Shown: in pieces, positions 1 to 9,158 of the stretch
Layout: every line of letters begins with the position of its first letter
How positions within the stretch are numbered: position 1 is the stretch's first letter
Source of the DNA: Bryocella elongata
Lineage (GTDB): Bacteria; Acidobacteriota; Terriglobia; Terriglobales; Acidobacteriaceae
NCBI RefSeq assembly: GCF_900108185.1
Contig: NZ_FNVA01000001.1
Location: 1,240,001 to 1,304,000, forward strand
Reading direction: 5' to 3'
DNA length: 64,000 nucleotides
Notes under the pieces: generated by a model
Database searches by the model: none
Told to the model about the DNA's origin: nothing
Seen by the model: the letters and a program-made list of their open reading frames with translations, nothing else
Position numbers and translations under genes: made by a program

Positions 1-2
1 CG

Positions 3-848
3 CTCGAATACATCACGAAGTACACCCACAACGCCTACGACTTCAGCGTCCTCGGCACCACACCGATCACCTTCCCCATCGAATGGCACAGCTCAAAGAT
101 CCCCGGCTACGCGATGAGCGCGGCACTCACTGACGTCAAGGGACTATCGGTGCGATTCAACGGTTCCTCCGTCTCGGCCCGATTCTTCAACCCACAGCTC
201 GGAGGCGTTGGCGCAACTCCTAACATACCCGGCACCTACTACCCCTTCCGCATCGATCACGATGAGCACTTCAACGAGACGACGCACGTCGAGTACGCGA
301 TGCCCTTCCGCAAGAGCCTCTTCACCTCGTTCAACTGGCGCTACGACACGGGACTCGTTGCCGGTGCAGCGCCCTGCTACAACGTCACGGATCCGAACAG
401 CGCCTGCGCCGGTACGTCCATCACGATCAACAATCAGCCATACGTTGACCTCAGCGGCCTCAGCCCCGACCAGCAGTTCCAGGCCGGCCTGGTGTGCAAC
501 GGAGTGAAAGCTACACCCACCTCAGGAACCGGCGGTCCTCTTGCCGGCAATCCCGAGGTCTGCCTCGCAACCCAGCTGACCTCGAAGCTGATTGTTATCC
601 CCGCTCCCGGCACGGAAGACGACGACAAGAGCCCACAGCGCATCCAGCCGCGAACCGTCTTCGACCTGGCATTGGGTGACAGCAACATCGTTCATTTTGG
701 CGAAAACGAACGCTACAGGTTCAGCGCCAGCATGACCGCAATCAACCTCGCCAACAAGTACGCGCTGTACAACTTCCTCTCCACCTTCTCTGGCACACAC
801 TACCTCACACCGCGAACCATCACGGCAGAAGTGGCCTTCCACTTCTGA
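3..848 (+). CDS. TonB-dependent receptor, C-terminal fragment (Oar-like)
   Basis: The frame is open from the left edge of the window, so the gene is cut off at its 5' end and only about 281 C-terminal residues are visible. They look like the last strands of an outer-membrane beta-barrel. The tail reads ...ITAEVAFHF, ending in Phe as expected for BAM-inserted barrels, after alternating aromatic strands such as RYRFSASMTAINLANKYALY. Acidobacteria carry many large (about 1000-1200 aa) Oar-like TonB receptors with a carboxypeptidase-regulatory N-terminal domain, and this fits their C-terminus. The substrate cannot be told from this fragment. No partner gene follows on the same strand except a small ORF of unknown role. 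Confidence 0.75.
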   Translation, partial: LEYITKYTHNAYDFSVLGTTPITFPIEWHSSKIPGYAMSAALTDVKGLSVRFNGSSVSARFFNPQLGGVGATPNIPGTYYPFRIDHDEHFNETTHVEYAMPFRKSLFTSFNWRYDTGLVAGAAPCYNVTDPNSACAGTSITINNQPYVDLSGLSPDQQFQAGLVCNGVKATPTSGTGGPLAGNPEVCLATQLTSKLIVIPAPGTEDDDKSPQRIQPRTVFDLALGDSNIVHFGENERYRFSASMTAINLANKYALYNFLSTFSGTHYLTPRTITAEVAFHF

Positions 849-940
849 TCTGTCGGGATTGGCCTCTGCCCAGCGCTCGAAGCCCTCGAGCGCTGGGTAC
901 ACCAGTTACAGAAGTTCCAGGCATGATCACGGAGTCGAAC

Positions 941-1228
941 ATGGGACTGCGAACAGTACGTTCCGCCGCGCGTATGCCTGCGTCGGGACCGCGGATGTGG
1001 AAGGCATTCCTGAGAACCCGCACCGGGCGAGAGTTGCTCCGCGCCGGAGCGATCCCGCGCCCGCACAACAACGCAGGACTGAGACTTCTCGCGTCTCCGG
1101 ATCTGCGTCTGAGGCTATTGGCTCTTGTCTTGCTGGCTGTGCTGGCAATGGCTCTCGGAGCCTGGCTGGGAGAAGCAAGCAGCCATGATCGCTGGCTCGA
1201 CGATGAGCCCACGCGTTCTGCCATGTAA
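941..1228 (+). CDS. small putative membrane protein, unknown
   Basis: An ORF of 95 codons when started at the ATG at 941, which has GGAG about 7 bases upstream; an in-frame ATG at 923 has a poorer site. The N-terminal half is basic. One hydrophobic segment (LRLLALVLLAVLAMALGAWLG) lies near residues 55-75, followed by a short acidic tail. I do not recognise a family. It ends only 5 bases before the stop of the convergent glycosyltransferase gene. It could be a real small inner-membrane protein or a chance ORF in GC-rich DNA. Confidence 0.35.
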   Translation: MGLRTVRSAARMPASGPRMWKAFLRTRTGRELLRAGAIPRPHNNAGLRLLASPDLRLRLLALVLLAVLAMALGAWLGEASSHDRWLDDEPTRSAM

Positions 1229-1233
1229 GCTCG

Positions 1234-2007
1234 TCACTTGGCGCGAGTCTTCCATAGCCAGGTCAGCAGTTTGATCGGCTCGAGGAGATACCGCCGCCAA
1301 AGCCGGCGCGGCTCGGTGACCAGCCGGAACGCCCACTCCAGCCCGATCGGCCCCAGCCACCTCGGTGGCGTCGGGATTGCCCCTGCAATGTAATCCATCA
1401 AAGCCCCGCAATGAAGGATGACATCTGCATCCAAAGCGTCCTGATTATCGAAGATCCAGAGCTCCTGCGTCGGCATACCCATGCCCACAAAGATCAGGTT
1501 CGGCCTGAAATCATTGATCTTGCGAATGACTTCGAGGTTTTCGCTGCTTCCCTGCTGTCTATCGAAATAGCCATGGTGGCCTGCGATTTTCAGATCAGGA
1601 TGTTGCTCTTTTAGCAGCGAGATACCGCGTTGCAATACCTCATCCCTGGCGCCGAGATAGAACACGCGCCAATCATGCTCAAGGATGTGAGGAATGAGGG
1701 CCGGAAACAAATCCATGTAGCCAATGCGGTGCTCTGTGCGAAAGGGAAGGCCAAGAAGGCGTCCTACCGCAATGAGAGACGTACCGTCAGCATGCGTATA
1801 TGCCGCCTGGTCAAAGAACTGTCGAACGCGCGGATCCTCGCTGCAGATATACACGCTGTGCAGGTTTTGATTCGCGAGGACGATCTTCCTCTTTGCGCCA
1901 ATGGCGCTCTTCAGAACACACAAGATATCAGTGAAAGCGAGCGCGTTCAGCCAGATCCCCAGCAATCGGTATTTGGGAAAGACTGGAAGTGGGCTTTCGC
2001 TCGGCAT
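1234..2007 (-). CDS. WecG/TagA/CpsF family glycosyltransferase
   Basis: A 257-residue protein of usual length for the family that transfers ManNAc(A)-type sugars to a lipid-linked acceptor during surface polysaccharide or teichoic-acid linkage synthesis. Family hallmarks are visible: LANQNLHSVYICSEDP near the N-terminus, ADGTSLIAVGRLLG, RIGYMDLFPALIPH, WRVFYLGARDEVL, and the strongly conserved FVGMGMPTQELWI followed by HCGALMDYIAGAIPTPPRW and LGPIGLEWAFRLVTEPRRLWRRYL. The last basic and aromatic stretch is typical of the membrane-binding tail. It stands alone with no polysaccharide operon beside it, so the polymer it helps build is unknown. The start ATG at 2007 leaves a 290-base gap to the upstream efflux operon. 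Confidence 0.88.
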   Translation of the reverse strand: MPSESPLPVFPKYRLLGIWLNALAFTDILCVLKSAIGAKRKIVLANQNLHSVYICSEDPRVRQFFDQAAYTHADGTSLIAVGRLLGLPFRTEHRIGYMDLFPALIPHILEHDWRVFYLGARDEVLQRGISLLKEQHPDLKIAGHHGYFDRQQGSSENLEVIRKINDFRPNLIFVGMGMPTQELWIFDNQDALDADVILHCGALMDYIAGAIPTPPRWLGPIGLEWAFRLVTEPRRLWRRYLLEPIKLLTWLWKTRAK

Positions 2008-2298
2008 TAAAGACAGTTCGCTCCCCTATTCTGGCCCCATTATAGGTGCTCGATAGCGCCAACCGTCATCGAGCTCGATTTTGCAACAGTCCTTAACATT
2101 ACTAGAGACACCGACTTCCGGTGAGCCTCCACAACTCCTATGCGCGAGCACAGGCCGCACGGAGGCAGAACGCCGCGAGTCCGGATCCTATCCGCACAAA
2201 CAATACGAGGCCTGGATGTCGAACCCATCAACAATAAGTTTGCATCGCAGGATCGCTTCAACCGCCGCGCCCATAAGGCGATCCTCGCACGGTTGCCC
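2008..2298. other. intergenic gap, nothing recognised
   Basis: This stretch separates the end of the FUSC gene from the start of the glycosyltransferase gene, both on the minus strand. It is less GC-rich than its neighbours. I see no convincing hairpin with a T run, no repeat and no credible coding frame. It presumably holds the promoter of the glycosyltransferase gene. Confidence 0.5.
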
Positions 2299-4509
2299 TC
2301 ACGCACTTTTCGGCACGATGCTGGCCGGACTCGGCGCATCCGAGGCATACGTCTCGTACAAACCCTCGGTTGAAACCTCATGCTGCAATCGGTCCACAAT
2401 CTGGGAGATGGTCCGCGTCAGTCGCATCAGGGCCTGCTCGCGTTCCGTGAATTTGATGTCCTGGCCACGTTGGGCAGCCTCGAGATGCTCCAGCACTTCG
2501 ACAGGAATCTCCGGCTCGTGGTGTCGGGTCGTTACCTGCTCCTGAAGATCATCCGCCACGGCGTTGAAGATTCTCGCGCAGCCCGCTCGGACTTCGTTCT
2601 CAAGCTTCGCGAAGGTCCGGCCTTGCGACTCCAGATCACCGAAGACCCGGAACTGCAGCAGCGGCAACTCGATCACATAGAAGCTGCGCAGCGATGCCTG
2701 CCAGCGCCGGATACGGTCTCGCGCCGCCATGTCCCCCTCCCGAATAGCCCCCGTTTCGAAAGGCACGGCATCCATCTGCGCGTTCACCTCCCCAAAGCGG
2801 CGATAGATCTCCTGCCTCAATCGCCGCACCTTGACGATGCTCGCGGGATCATCCGCTCTCGGAGTCGATGAGACGAGTTCGGCAAGCTGCCTCAGGTTGA
2901 TCACGAAGATACGCACCATCTCGTCGGCAGCCGAGCTTGGGAACAGCCTCTCAAAGACAAGCCACATCATCGTAATTCCGAGAAACACGCCCAGCACGCG
3001 ATCGCGCGCAACGCTGAGGCTTGTTTGAATCGTGAATTCGCTCAAGTGCACGATGTAGAACGCAAAGGCGAACTGGACCCCTGCATACGACAGCCTGGAG
3101 CTCGAGGTAGCAAGCCACGCGGCAACTCCCGTGGCCGACGCAAACAGCAGTGCAAAGCCAGTGATCGAATCGATATACGGAAGCACGAAGATCTGCGCTC
3201 CCATCCCCGCAACCACGCCACCAAGCAGGAAGCCCGCAACACGCAGAATTTGCTTCTGCCGCGATGACCCGATGGTCGTGAGAGCCGTCAGTACGCACGT
3301 CGTCACAGAAGTCGAAAGCCCCGGCCAGTCCAGCGCCACATACAGGACGTAGCACAGCATCGCGGCCAGCGTGCCGCCCAGGACGTAGCGCAGGTGCTCC
3401 GGATTGGTAAACGCATCGGGAATGAAGATCCGATTCGTGTCCGGCGCGTCTTCAATCAGGCTCAGCGACGGATCCGGAGTCGTGTCCTTGCTGAACAGCG
3501 TCGGCATCAGCGACACCATCGATTCGATCTCCGACAGCAGCGGCGTACCCGCTGTCGGAGATGGCTCAAGGCCGCTATCGCAAGGCGAGCCCTTCGTCTT
3601 GATGCACGAACGCATCTCGGCGATCGTCCGCTGCAGGCGCAGGAGCCGCTGCTCATCCTGCTCTGGCAACCGCTGATAGCTGCTCGCCAGGGCTGCGGCA
3701 AAGTCCACAGAGCGGCCCACCAATGACACCAGGGCGCTCATCCGCGCGCGAAATTCCGCAGAGTAGTTGCCGCGGGATACGTGGCGGCGAAGCGTGCCAA
3801 CACCCACAAATCCGTACTGCGCGAGCCCGTTCTTCGTGGTGACGGAGATGTCCTTGCCCGTCGCATAGCAGGCAACAAGGTCTTCGATCAGTTTGAGGCG
3901 GATGTCCAGCCCGTCGATCAGGTCATCCCCCTTGCGCAGGGCGTAGTAGATGACCTCAACGCCCACCGTGACCAGCACTCCGATCAACGTCGCGTCCACC
4001 AGCCACAACGTCAACTCGACGTTGCGCTCCGCCGGTCCCGGCAGATACCAGATGCCGATAACGTTGGCGACCACCAGAGCAAACGCCGTTGCGACGCCAT
4101 ATTGCACCAGGCACCGCAACATGAAGAAGACGATAAAGAGGCTGCACGCGACCCACAGAAAGTGCGTCTCGGGAGGGGATGCCAGCAGCCGCGCGCCCAC
4201 GGGAATGAACAACGCCCCGATGACGAACGCGAGCATCATGAAAGCCGCGGATCGCGCGGTTGCGACCAGATTTTCTCGCGAAAGCACGAACGCCGAAAGC
4301 GCTCCCACCACTCCACCGGGAATGCGGAAGGTCACGATGAGGATCATCGTGAGCGTCGCCGAGATCACGATCCGCGCGACGACAGCGCCACGTCCCGGAT
4401 AAGGCGTCAGCTCCTGCTTGAGGAACTCACGAAGCCACTCGCCCAGCCCCTCGGAACGGGACTCGATGCCATGACTTCCTATCGGTCCCTTCTGGGCTTC
4501 GCCCGGCAT
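2299..4509 (-). CDS. FUSC family inner-membrane transporter (YccS/aromatic-acid exporter-like)
   Basis: A 736-residue protein with two blocks of clustered membrane helices (about residues 40-190 and 385-530). Each is followed by a soluble, helix-rich region, the duplicated layout of fusaric-acid-resistance/AaeB/YccS proteins. These inner-membrane pumps export aromatic or weak organic acids with a membrane-fusion partner. Sequence signs include PGRGAVVARIVISATLTMILIVTFRIPGG and, in the second half, LRYVLGGTLAAMLCYVLYVALDWPGLSTSVTTC, where a P-G-[LI]-x-T element is common in FUSC proteins. Its ATG at 4509 lies just past the stop of the HlyD-like gene (2 bases between), so the two are translationally close. 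It is the last gene of the tolC-ytcA-hlyD-FUSC operon. The substrate is unknown. Confidence 0.88.
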   Translation of the reverse strand: MPGEAQKGPIGSHGIESRSEGLGEWLREFLKQELTPYPGRGAVVARIVISATLTMILIVTFRIPGGVVGALSAFVLSRENLVATARSAAFMMLAFVIGALFIPVGARLLASPPETHFLWVACSLFIVFFMLRCLVQYGVATAFALVVANVIGIWYLPGPAERNVELTLWLVDATLIGVLVTVGVEVIYYALRKGDDLIDGLDIRLKLIEDLVACYATGKDISVTTKNGLAQYGFVGVGTLRRHVSRGNYSAEFRARMSALVSLVGRSVDFAAALASSYQRLPEQDEQRLLRLQRTIAEMRSCIKTKGSPCDSGLEPSPTAGTPLLSEIESMVSLMPTLFSKDTTPDPSLSLIEDAPDTNRIFIPDAFTNPEHLRYVLGGTLAAMLCYVLYVALDWPGLSTSVTTCVLTALTTIGSSRQKQILRVAGFLLGGVVAGMGAQIFVLPYIDSITGFALLFASATGVAAWLATSSSRLSYAGVQFAFAFYIVHLSEFTIQTSLSVARDRVLGVFLGITMMWLVFERLFPSSAADEMVRIFVINLRQLAELVSSTPRADDPASIVKVRRLRQEIYRRFGEVNAQMDAVPFETGAIREGDMAARDRIRRWQASLRSFYVIELPLLQFRVFGDLESQGRTFAKLENEVRAGCARIFNAVADDLQEQVTTRHHEPEIPVEVLEHLEAAQRGQDIKFTEREQALMRLTRTISQIVDRLQHEVSTEGLYETYASDAPSPASIVPKSA

Positions 4510-4511
4510 CG

Positions 4512-5756
4512 CTACTTGCCCTTCTCGGAGTTCTCGGAAGCCTCGCCACGAATCACCACCACCGCCGACTCGCCCAGCCGGAACAGCTCTGACGCGGGAG
4601 AATCGATTCGCACCCGCACCGGGAATCGCGATGCAAGGTGGACCCAGTTCAACGTCCGCTGCACATCCGGCAACCCCGGAGATGTGATCTTGCCGATCAG
4701 GTCAGTATCCGGAGTCACGCCAAAGCCCACACTGTCCACCACGCCGGAGAAACGTACATTCGGCCGCGACAGCACATACACATCGGCCTTCATTCCCTGC
4801 TGGATGTGATGCAGCTGCGTCTCGCGGAAGTTCGCGATCACCCACCATACGCGGGTGTCGATCAGCGTGAAGACATGCTGTCCCGCCGTCGCGTACGCTC
4901 CCTGCGAGATCGTCAGGTTCGTCACGCGCGCATCGAAAGGCGCCACCACATGGGTGTTGTCGAAGTTGTACTGCGCCGTATCGATGGCCGCCTGCCGGCC
5001 CATCAACTGTCCTTCAAGCGGATCCAGCGTCGTCACGTTGTGCGATGCCTGCTGCACCTGCTGCTGGCTCTGCGACACGATGGCCTGCGCCTGCTTGTAC
5101 TGAGCCTGCGCTGCCTGCAGACCGGCCTGAGCCAGGGCCAGCTGTGATCGCGACTGGTTCGCAGCCTGCGACCTGGAAACCTGCAACGTACGCGCCTGGT
5201 CCACCTGATCGACCGTCACAAACTGCTTCGCCAGCAGCGGCTCCAGGCGGTGCAGATTGTTGGTCGCGTAGTCCAGCTCAGCGTTGGCGCGATCCACGGC
5301 GGCAGTCGCATTCGCCACATCGGCTCTTGCCTGATCGACCGCTGCTCCCGCTCGCGAGACACTCGCGTCGGAGCTCAGAACCGTCGCTCGAGCTACATCC
5401 ACCGCGCTTGCCTTGCCTGCAATGATGCGCCGCTCATCGCCAATCTGACCGGTCAACGTCTCCTGGTCGGATTTCGCGCGAGCCAGCGCATACGCGTACG
5501 GCCGCGAGTCGATGTCGAAGAGCGGATCACCCTGCTTCACCAGCTGATTGTCCGCGACATACAGCTTCGTTACCGGACCATTCACCAGTGGCGCCATGCC
5601 AATGTAGTTGGCGAAGACCTCAGCGTCGTCGGTGCGCGGGTGATCTGTAATCTCGCGGATGACGAACATCCCGACCACGGCCGTACACACCAGCGTCGCG
5701 ACGCTGATGATGCGGCCCGCTACAACGGGCCCTTTGCTTGTTGGATCAGACGGCAT
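4512..5756 (-). CDS. HlyD/EmrA-type membrane fusion protein
   Basis: A periplasmic adaptor of 414 residues. It has a single N-terminal anchor helix (VAGRIISVATLVCTAVVGMFVI), then a first lipoyl half (YIGMAPLVNGPVTKLYVADNQLVKQGDPLFDID). A long Ala/Gln-rich coiled coil follows from about residue 85 to 245. The second lipoyl half and beta-barrel (FDARVTNLTISQGAYATAGQHVFTLID, then WWVIANFRETQL) match EmrA/AaeA adaptors. It would link the FUSC pump in the inner membrane to the TolC-like duct. It sits between the YtcA-like gene (27-base gap) and the FUSC gene (2-base gap), so all four are probably co-transcribed. Confidence 0.92.
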   Translation of the reverse strand: MPSDPTSKGPVVAGRIISVATLVCTAVVGMFVIREITDHPRTDDAEVFANYIGMAPLVNGPVTKLYVADNQLVKQGDPLFDIDSRPYAYALARAKSDQETLTGQIGDERRIIAGKASAVDVARATVLSSDASVSRAGAAVDQARADVANATAAVDRANAELDYATNNLHRLEPLLAKQFVTVDQVDQARTLQVSRSQAANQSRSQLALAQAGLQAAQAQYKQAQAIVSQSQQQVQQASHNVTTLDPLEGQLMGRQAAIDTAQYNFDNTHVVAPFDARVTNLTISQGAYATAGQHVFTLIDTRVWWVIANFRETQLHHIQQGMKADVYVLSRPNVRFSGVVDSVGFGVTPDTDLIGKITSPGLPDVQRTLNWVHLASRFPVRVRIDSPASELFRLGESAVVVIRGEASENSEKGK

Positions 5757-5783
5757 GGGTTCCCCCCGAAACTACGAAACGCA

Positions 5784-6107
5784 TCAGCGAAAGAAGCTGA
5801 GCCAAAGAACACACGCAAACAGCAGCGCGAAACACGGATACACCACCACGGGCACGAGGATATGACTATCGATTCCGAGGCGCACAAACAGGCGCTGCAC
5901 CAGCGCTGCCAGCACGATCCCGATAAAGATGCAGACCAGCCATGACGGAAAGAATGACCCGAGGATGTCGAAGGTGGGCGCTCGGCCGCAGCCTGCCAAC
6001 GCCAGGCACATCGTAGCGGCCAGCAGGGTCAGCGGACGTTGGAAGCGGTTCACGGTTTCAGTTACTCCCTTCCCCAGGTGAGAACACTTTGCGGAAAACT
6101 TCGTCAT
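5784..6107 (-). CDS. ytcA: YtcA-like small lipoprotein of efflux operon
   Basis: A 107-residue protein with an N-terminal export signal ending in a lipobox-like LALAGC near residue 40, then two hydrophobic helices (WLVCIFIGIVLAALVQRLFV and HILVPVVVYPCFALLFACVLWLSFF). This is the layout of the uncharacterised YtcA family, usually found between efflux adaptor and FUSC genes. It begins with an ATG that overlaps the TolC-like stop codon by 4 bases (ATGA), strong evidence of translational coupling. Its exact role is not known; association with the tripartite pump is inferred from the conserved neighbourhood. Confidence 0.8.
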   Translation of the reverse strand: MTKFSAKCSHLGKGVTETVNRFQRPLTLLAATMCLALAGCGRAPTFDILGSFFPSWLVCIFIGIVLAALVQRLFVRLGIDSHILVPVVVYPCFALLFACVLWLSFFR

Positions 6108-7570
6108 GGCGTTGGCGTCCAGTGTTGCGTCGCAACCATATCTCCTGTGCGGAATGCCACATTCGTTACCTGCAGCAACAGCTGCGTCCTCGCAGCAATA
6201 TCCTGCGAACGCGCCGCAGCCAATGTCTTCTGCGCGGAGACGACATCCAGCAAATTGCGCACACCGTAGCCGTACGATTCATGCGCAGCTTCATACGACT
6301 GCTGCGAAGCCGTGAGAAAGGACGCCGCAGCCTGCTGCTGACGCAGCGCCGTCCGCATGTTTGAATACGCCGCCCATACTTCGTTGGCGATGCGATCGCG
6401 CAACGTATCGATCTCCGCCTGCGTCGTCTTCTTGTCGGCCTTCGCCTTGGCAATACGGTACTCGCGGCGAGCTCCATCGAAGAGCGTCCACTTCAGCTCA
6501 AGCTCAGCCGTCCACACCTCGCCCACCGCATAGTGGCCGTTGTACAGATTTGTTTGCCCATATGCCCGCGCCTCACCTCCATCGCCCTTGAAGCTCAGCT
6601 CCGGAAAGTAGGTCGATCTCGCCTGTTTGATCGCCGCGTCATCGGCACGAATTCGCGCAAGCTGTTGCAGCAGGTCGGGCCGCTGCCTGAAGGCCCGCTG
6701 CATGTCCTCATCCACGGACGCAGCCATCTGCGAAGGCAGCTTCAGCTCGTCGATACCCTGCACCTTGAACTCGGCATCCGGCTCACCGCCCACAACCGTC
6801 GCGAGATCGCCGCGTGCAATCTCCACCGCGCCTTCGGCCGACTGCAGATCGTACTCCGCCTGCGCCCGTGCTGCGGTCGCCTCCAACTCGTCAGGCTTGG
6901 TCGCAAGTCCGTTGGCGAGTCGCGCCGTCGCATCATCTTCGACGGCCTTCGCGTTCGCAAGATTGGCTTGCGCGGCCTCCATCTGCCCCTGCGCATTCAA
7001 CAGGCGGTAGTAGGACGAGGCCACCTCGTCGATCACCTTGCGATGCGTGTCGTTGAAGTGAAGATCCGCAGCCAGCAACTCGGCCTTCGCGGCATCGATC
7101 TCTCCGCTGCGTCCACCCACATCGAACACCAGATACTCCACCTCGAGCACCGGCTCGAAGACGCCCTCCGTCTGGCGGTTGAAGTACTCCCCCACCAACG
7201 CCGCCTGGCGAAGAGAGATAGCCAGCGCCACCGCGGAGATCGTCGGATAGAGCGCACTTCGTGCGATCCCCAGACCGGCAGCTCGAGCCTTCGCTTGCTG
7301 CCATGCCACCCGTGTCTCAGGGTTGTGCAGCTGCGCCACGTCGATGAGGTCGGCCAGCGTGTAGATCTTTGCAACGTCCAGCTGCGCGGCCTCGGGCGCC
7401 TTTGCCTGAGCGCCCTGCTGCAGCGATTGCACTCCCCGCGGCTGGAAGATGGAACTCGAGCTTGCTGGTACCCCCTGCGCCCTGACACTTCCCGAGCACG
7501 CGGACATCACCAACGCCGCCAGTAGGAGGCGGCGAACATCTAGGCTGCGCTTTGAAGTAGACCCATCCAT
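6104..7570 (-). CDS. TolC family outer-membrane efflux protein
   Basis: About 488 residues from the ATG at 7570, which puts a signal sequence (RRLLLAALVMSACSGSVRAQG) near the N-terminus; a GTG start at 7654 would add 28 residues. The mature part has the two-fold repeated helical pattern of TolC/OEP proteins. LADLIDVAQLHNPETRVAWQQAKARAAGLGIARSALYPTIS is the typical first repeat. The second repeat shows ARIRADDAAIKQARSTYFPELSFKGDGG and EVWTAELELKWTLFDGARREYRIAKAKADK. It would form the outer-membrane duct for the HlyD/FUSC pump encoded directly downstream, with which it shares an ATGA overlap through the YtcA gene. Confidence 0.92.
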   Translation of the reverse strand: MDGSTSKRSLDVRRLLLAALVMSACSGSVRAQGVPASSSSIFQPRGVQSLQQGAQAKAPEAAQLDVAKIYTLADLIDVAQLHNPETRVAWQQAKARAAGLGIARSALYPTISAVALAISLRQAALVGEYFNRQTEGVFEPVLEVEYLVFDVGGRSGEIDAAKAELLAADLHFNDTHRKVIDEVASSYYRLLNAQGQMEAAQANLANAKAVEDDATARLANGLATKPDELEATAARAQAEYDLQSAEGAVEIARGDLATVVGGEPDAEFKVQGIDELKLPSQMAASVDEDMQRAFRQRPDLLQQLARIRADDAAIKQARSTYFPELSFKGDGGEARAYGQTNLYNGHYAVGEVWTAELELKWTLFDGARREYRIAKAKADKKTTQAEIDTLRDRIANEVWAAYSNMRTALRQQQAAASFLTASQQSYEAAHESYGYGVRNLLDVVSAQKTLAAARSQDIAARTQLLLQVTNVAFRTGDMVATQHWTPTP

Positions 7571-7763
7571 GAAATCGAGCAAGACCGATGTCTCATACTT
7601 AGTGGAAACGTCTGCGGCTCCAGCGAGTCTGGAGCTCCAGGCTGCTGGGAACACTGCAGATACGCCACCGGTACACCAAGTCTATACGACAGAACCTGAC
7701 CCCGACACCGCTTGAACGATGAGCGAACATCCATCCGATTGGGTCTTGCCCTCGCTCGCGTAC

Positions 7764-7833
7764 TGGCCCATCAAGCATCAGCCAAATCGATCCCACAGGA
7801 AAATGGCCATCAAGCATCGCTGCTCGATGGCCA
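7764..7833. terminator. hairpin with repeated CATCAAGCATC word (possible terminator)
   Basis: TGGCCATC (7804-7811) pairs with GATGGCCA (7826-7833). The word CATCAAGCATC occurs twice, once just upstream near 7770 and once in the hairpin loop side. It lies 26 bases past the stop of the minus-strand hydrolase gene. There is no clear T run, so a terminator role is only plausible. Confidence 0.35.
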
Positions 7834-7859
7834 CCACGAAGGCTACGCCTGCCCTTGAC

Positions 7860-8951
7860 CTACTGCACCGGATGATCTGGGTGCAGGTACTTGTTCAGGA
7901 AGACATAGATCTCGTGCCGTGATTCCAAGGCCAGCGGCGTGTCGATGCGATTGAAGTAGTGCCCTCCGGGCGCGTCCTTGTAGATCTTGTAGTCGAACTG
8001 CTTCTTCTCGAACGTCAGCGCCTGGATCAGGTGCTCGACCTCGAGGAAGTTCACGTCCTCATCGTTGGTGTTGGTGTGGATCAGCAGCGGCGTATCCAGC
8101 TCCTTCGCATGGTTCACCGGTGAGCGCTTGCGGTACTCCTCGATGTCGTCATGCACGTCCACGCCCAGGTGATACGGCGCCGAGTAGATCTGCCGGTAGC
8201 CTTCGTTCTCATACCCCATACGCGCAACAAGATCGCTCACCGGAACGCCTGCATACGCCACGGCGTAGTCATGCGGATGCGCGAAGATGTTCATCAGTGT
8301 GATCAAACCGCCGTGGCTCCAGCCTACGATGCCCACGCGCTTCGGATCGAGGAAGCTGTACTTCGCGAGCATCCACTGCATGCCGCGGTAGACGTCGTCC
8401 ACCTCGAGCCCACCGTAGTCGATCTCCTGGTAATAGCCGCCACCATACCCTGTCGATCCGCGGTAGTCCGTCGCCACAATCGTGTAGCCCTGCAGCAGCA
8501 GCTCACGCACCTGGTGCGCATCGATCGTCGTATCCAGCGACTGGTGCACGCCCTGGTGCACATACACAATCAGCGGCTGCTTCTTCGTCTTGTCCAGGTT
8601 CTTCGGGATGAACGTATAGACGTGAATGATCAGCGGGTTCGTCGCGCCCGGAGCCTTCTTGTTCTTCACATGGGCATTGGGCGCGCCGCCGTACTCGCTC
8701 TTGTCGATGTCGGCGATGTCGCCGATCTTCTGGTACCACATCAGGTCATCCATGCGCTTCAGCAGGATGTCGTCTCCGCCCCCGCCATTGCCTCCGGCAG
8801 GTGCGGCTGCAGCGGCGCGGGCGGGAGCAGCAGCAGCCTGTGCGCCGCCTCCACCACCCTGCGCAAGCGCGGTGGACGCCGCGAGACCCAGCAGCGCGGC
8901 AAAGGCAACAACGGTGGGCAGCTTCGACGGAAAGACGGCGAGACGGCGCAA
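7860..8951 (-). CDS. secreted alpha/beta hydrolase, prolyl oligopeptidase (S9)-like
   Basis: A 363-residue exported protein. The TTG start at 8951 is supported by AAGGAG 6 bases upstream. A signal peptide (residues 1-30, ending STALAQ) is followed by a Gly/Ala-rich linker. The hydrolase part shows the nucleophile elbow GWSHGG, the strand-turn before it (KRVGIVGWSHGG), an acid-containing stretch HTNTNDEDVNFLE and the late histidine in APGGHYFNRIDTP. That is the Ser-Asp-His order of S9 peptidases and related esterases. DYRGSTGYGGGYYQEIDYGG before the elbow is characteristic of dipeptidyl-peptidase-like S9 domains. There is no beta-propeller, so this is a minimal catalytic-domain enzyme. Whether it cleaves peptides or esters is not decidable. 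Confidence 0.85.
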   Translation of the reverse strand: MRRLAVFPSKLPTVVAFAALLGLAASTALAQGGGGGAQAAAAPARAAAAAPAGGNGGGGDDILLKRMDDLMWYQKIGDIADIDKSEYGGAPNAHVKNKKAPGATNPLIIHVYTFIPKNLDKTKKQPLIVYVHQGVHQSLDTTIDAHQVRELLLQGYTIVATDYRGSTGYGGGYYQEIDYGGLEVDDVYRGMQWMLAKYSFLDPKRVGIVGWSHGGLITLMNIFAHPHDYAVAYAGVPVSDLVARMGYENEGYRQIYSAPYHLGVDVHDDIEEYRKRSPVNHAKELDTPLLIHTNTNDEDVNFLEVEHLIQALTFEKKQFDYKIYKDAPGGHYFNRIDTPLALESRHEIYVFLNKYLHPDHPVQ

Positions 8952-9158
8952 GGCAAGCTCCTTGAAATTGAATAAACCCGGGGGGAATTGACCTCACTGT
9001 ATCGCAGGTTGGCCCACGTTCCCAAGCGAATCCCCGCGAATCGCAAAGATCGAAAATCGCGCCGCCGGGCTGCGGAAACTTTGCACCCCGCTGCTTCGTC
9101 TGTACGATCAACCCATTCATTCTCATCACCCGCGATATCGCCCCAATAGGAGATTTCC

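Noticed and set aside
3781-5945. Plus-strand frames of several hundred codons opposite the FUSC and HlyD genes
   Set aside because: Arg/His/Gln-rich translations without recognisable domains; the minus-strand genes form a coherent operon with overlapping starts and stops.
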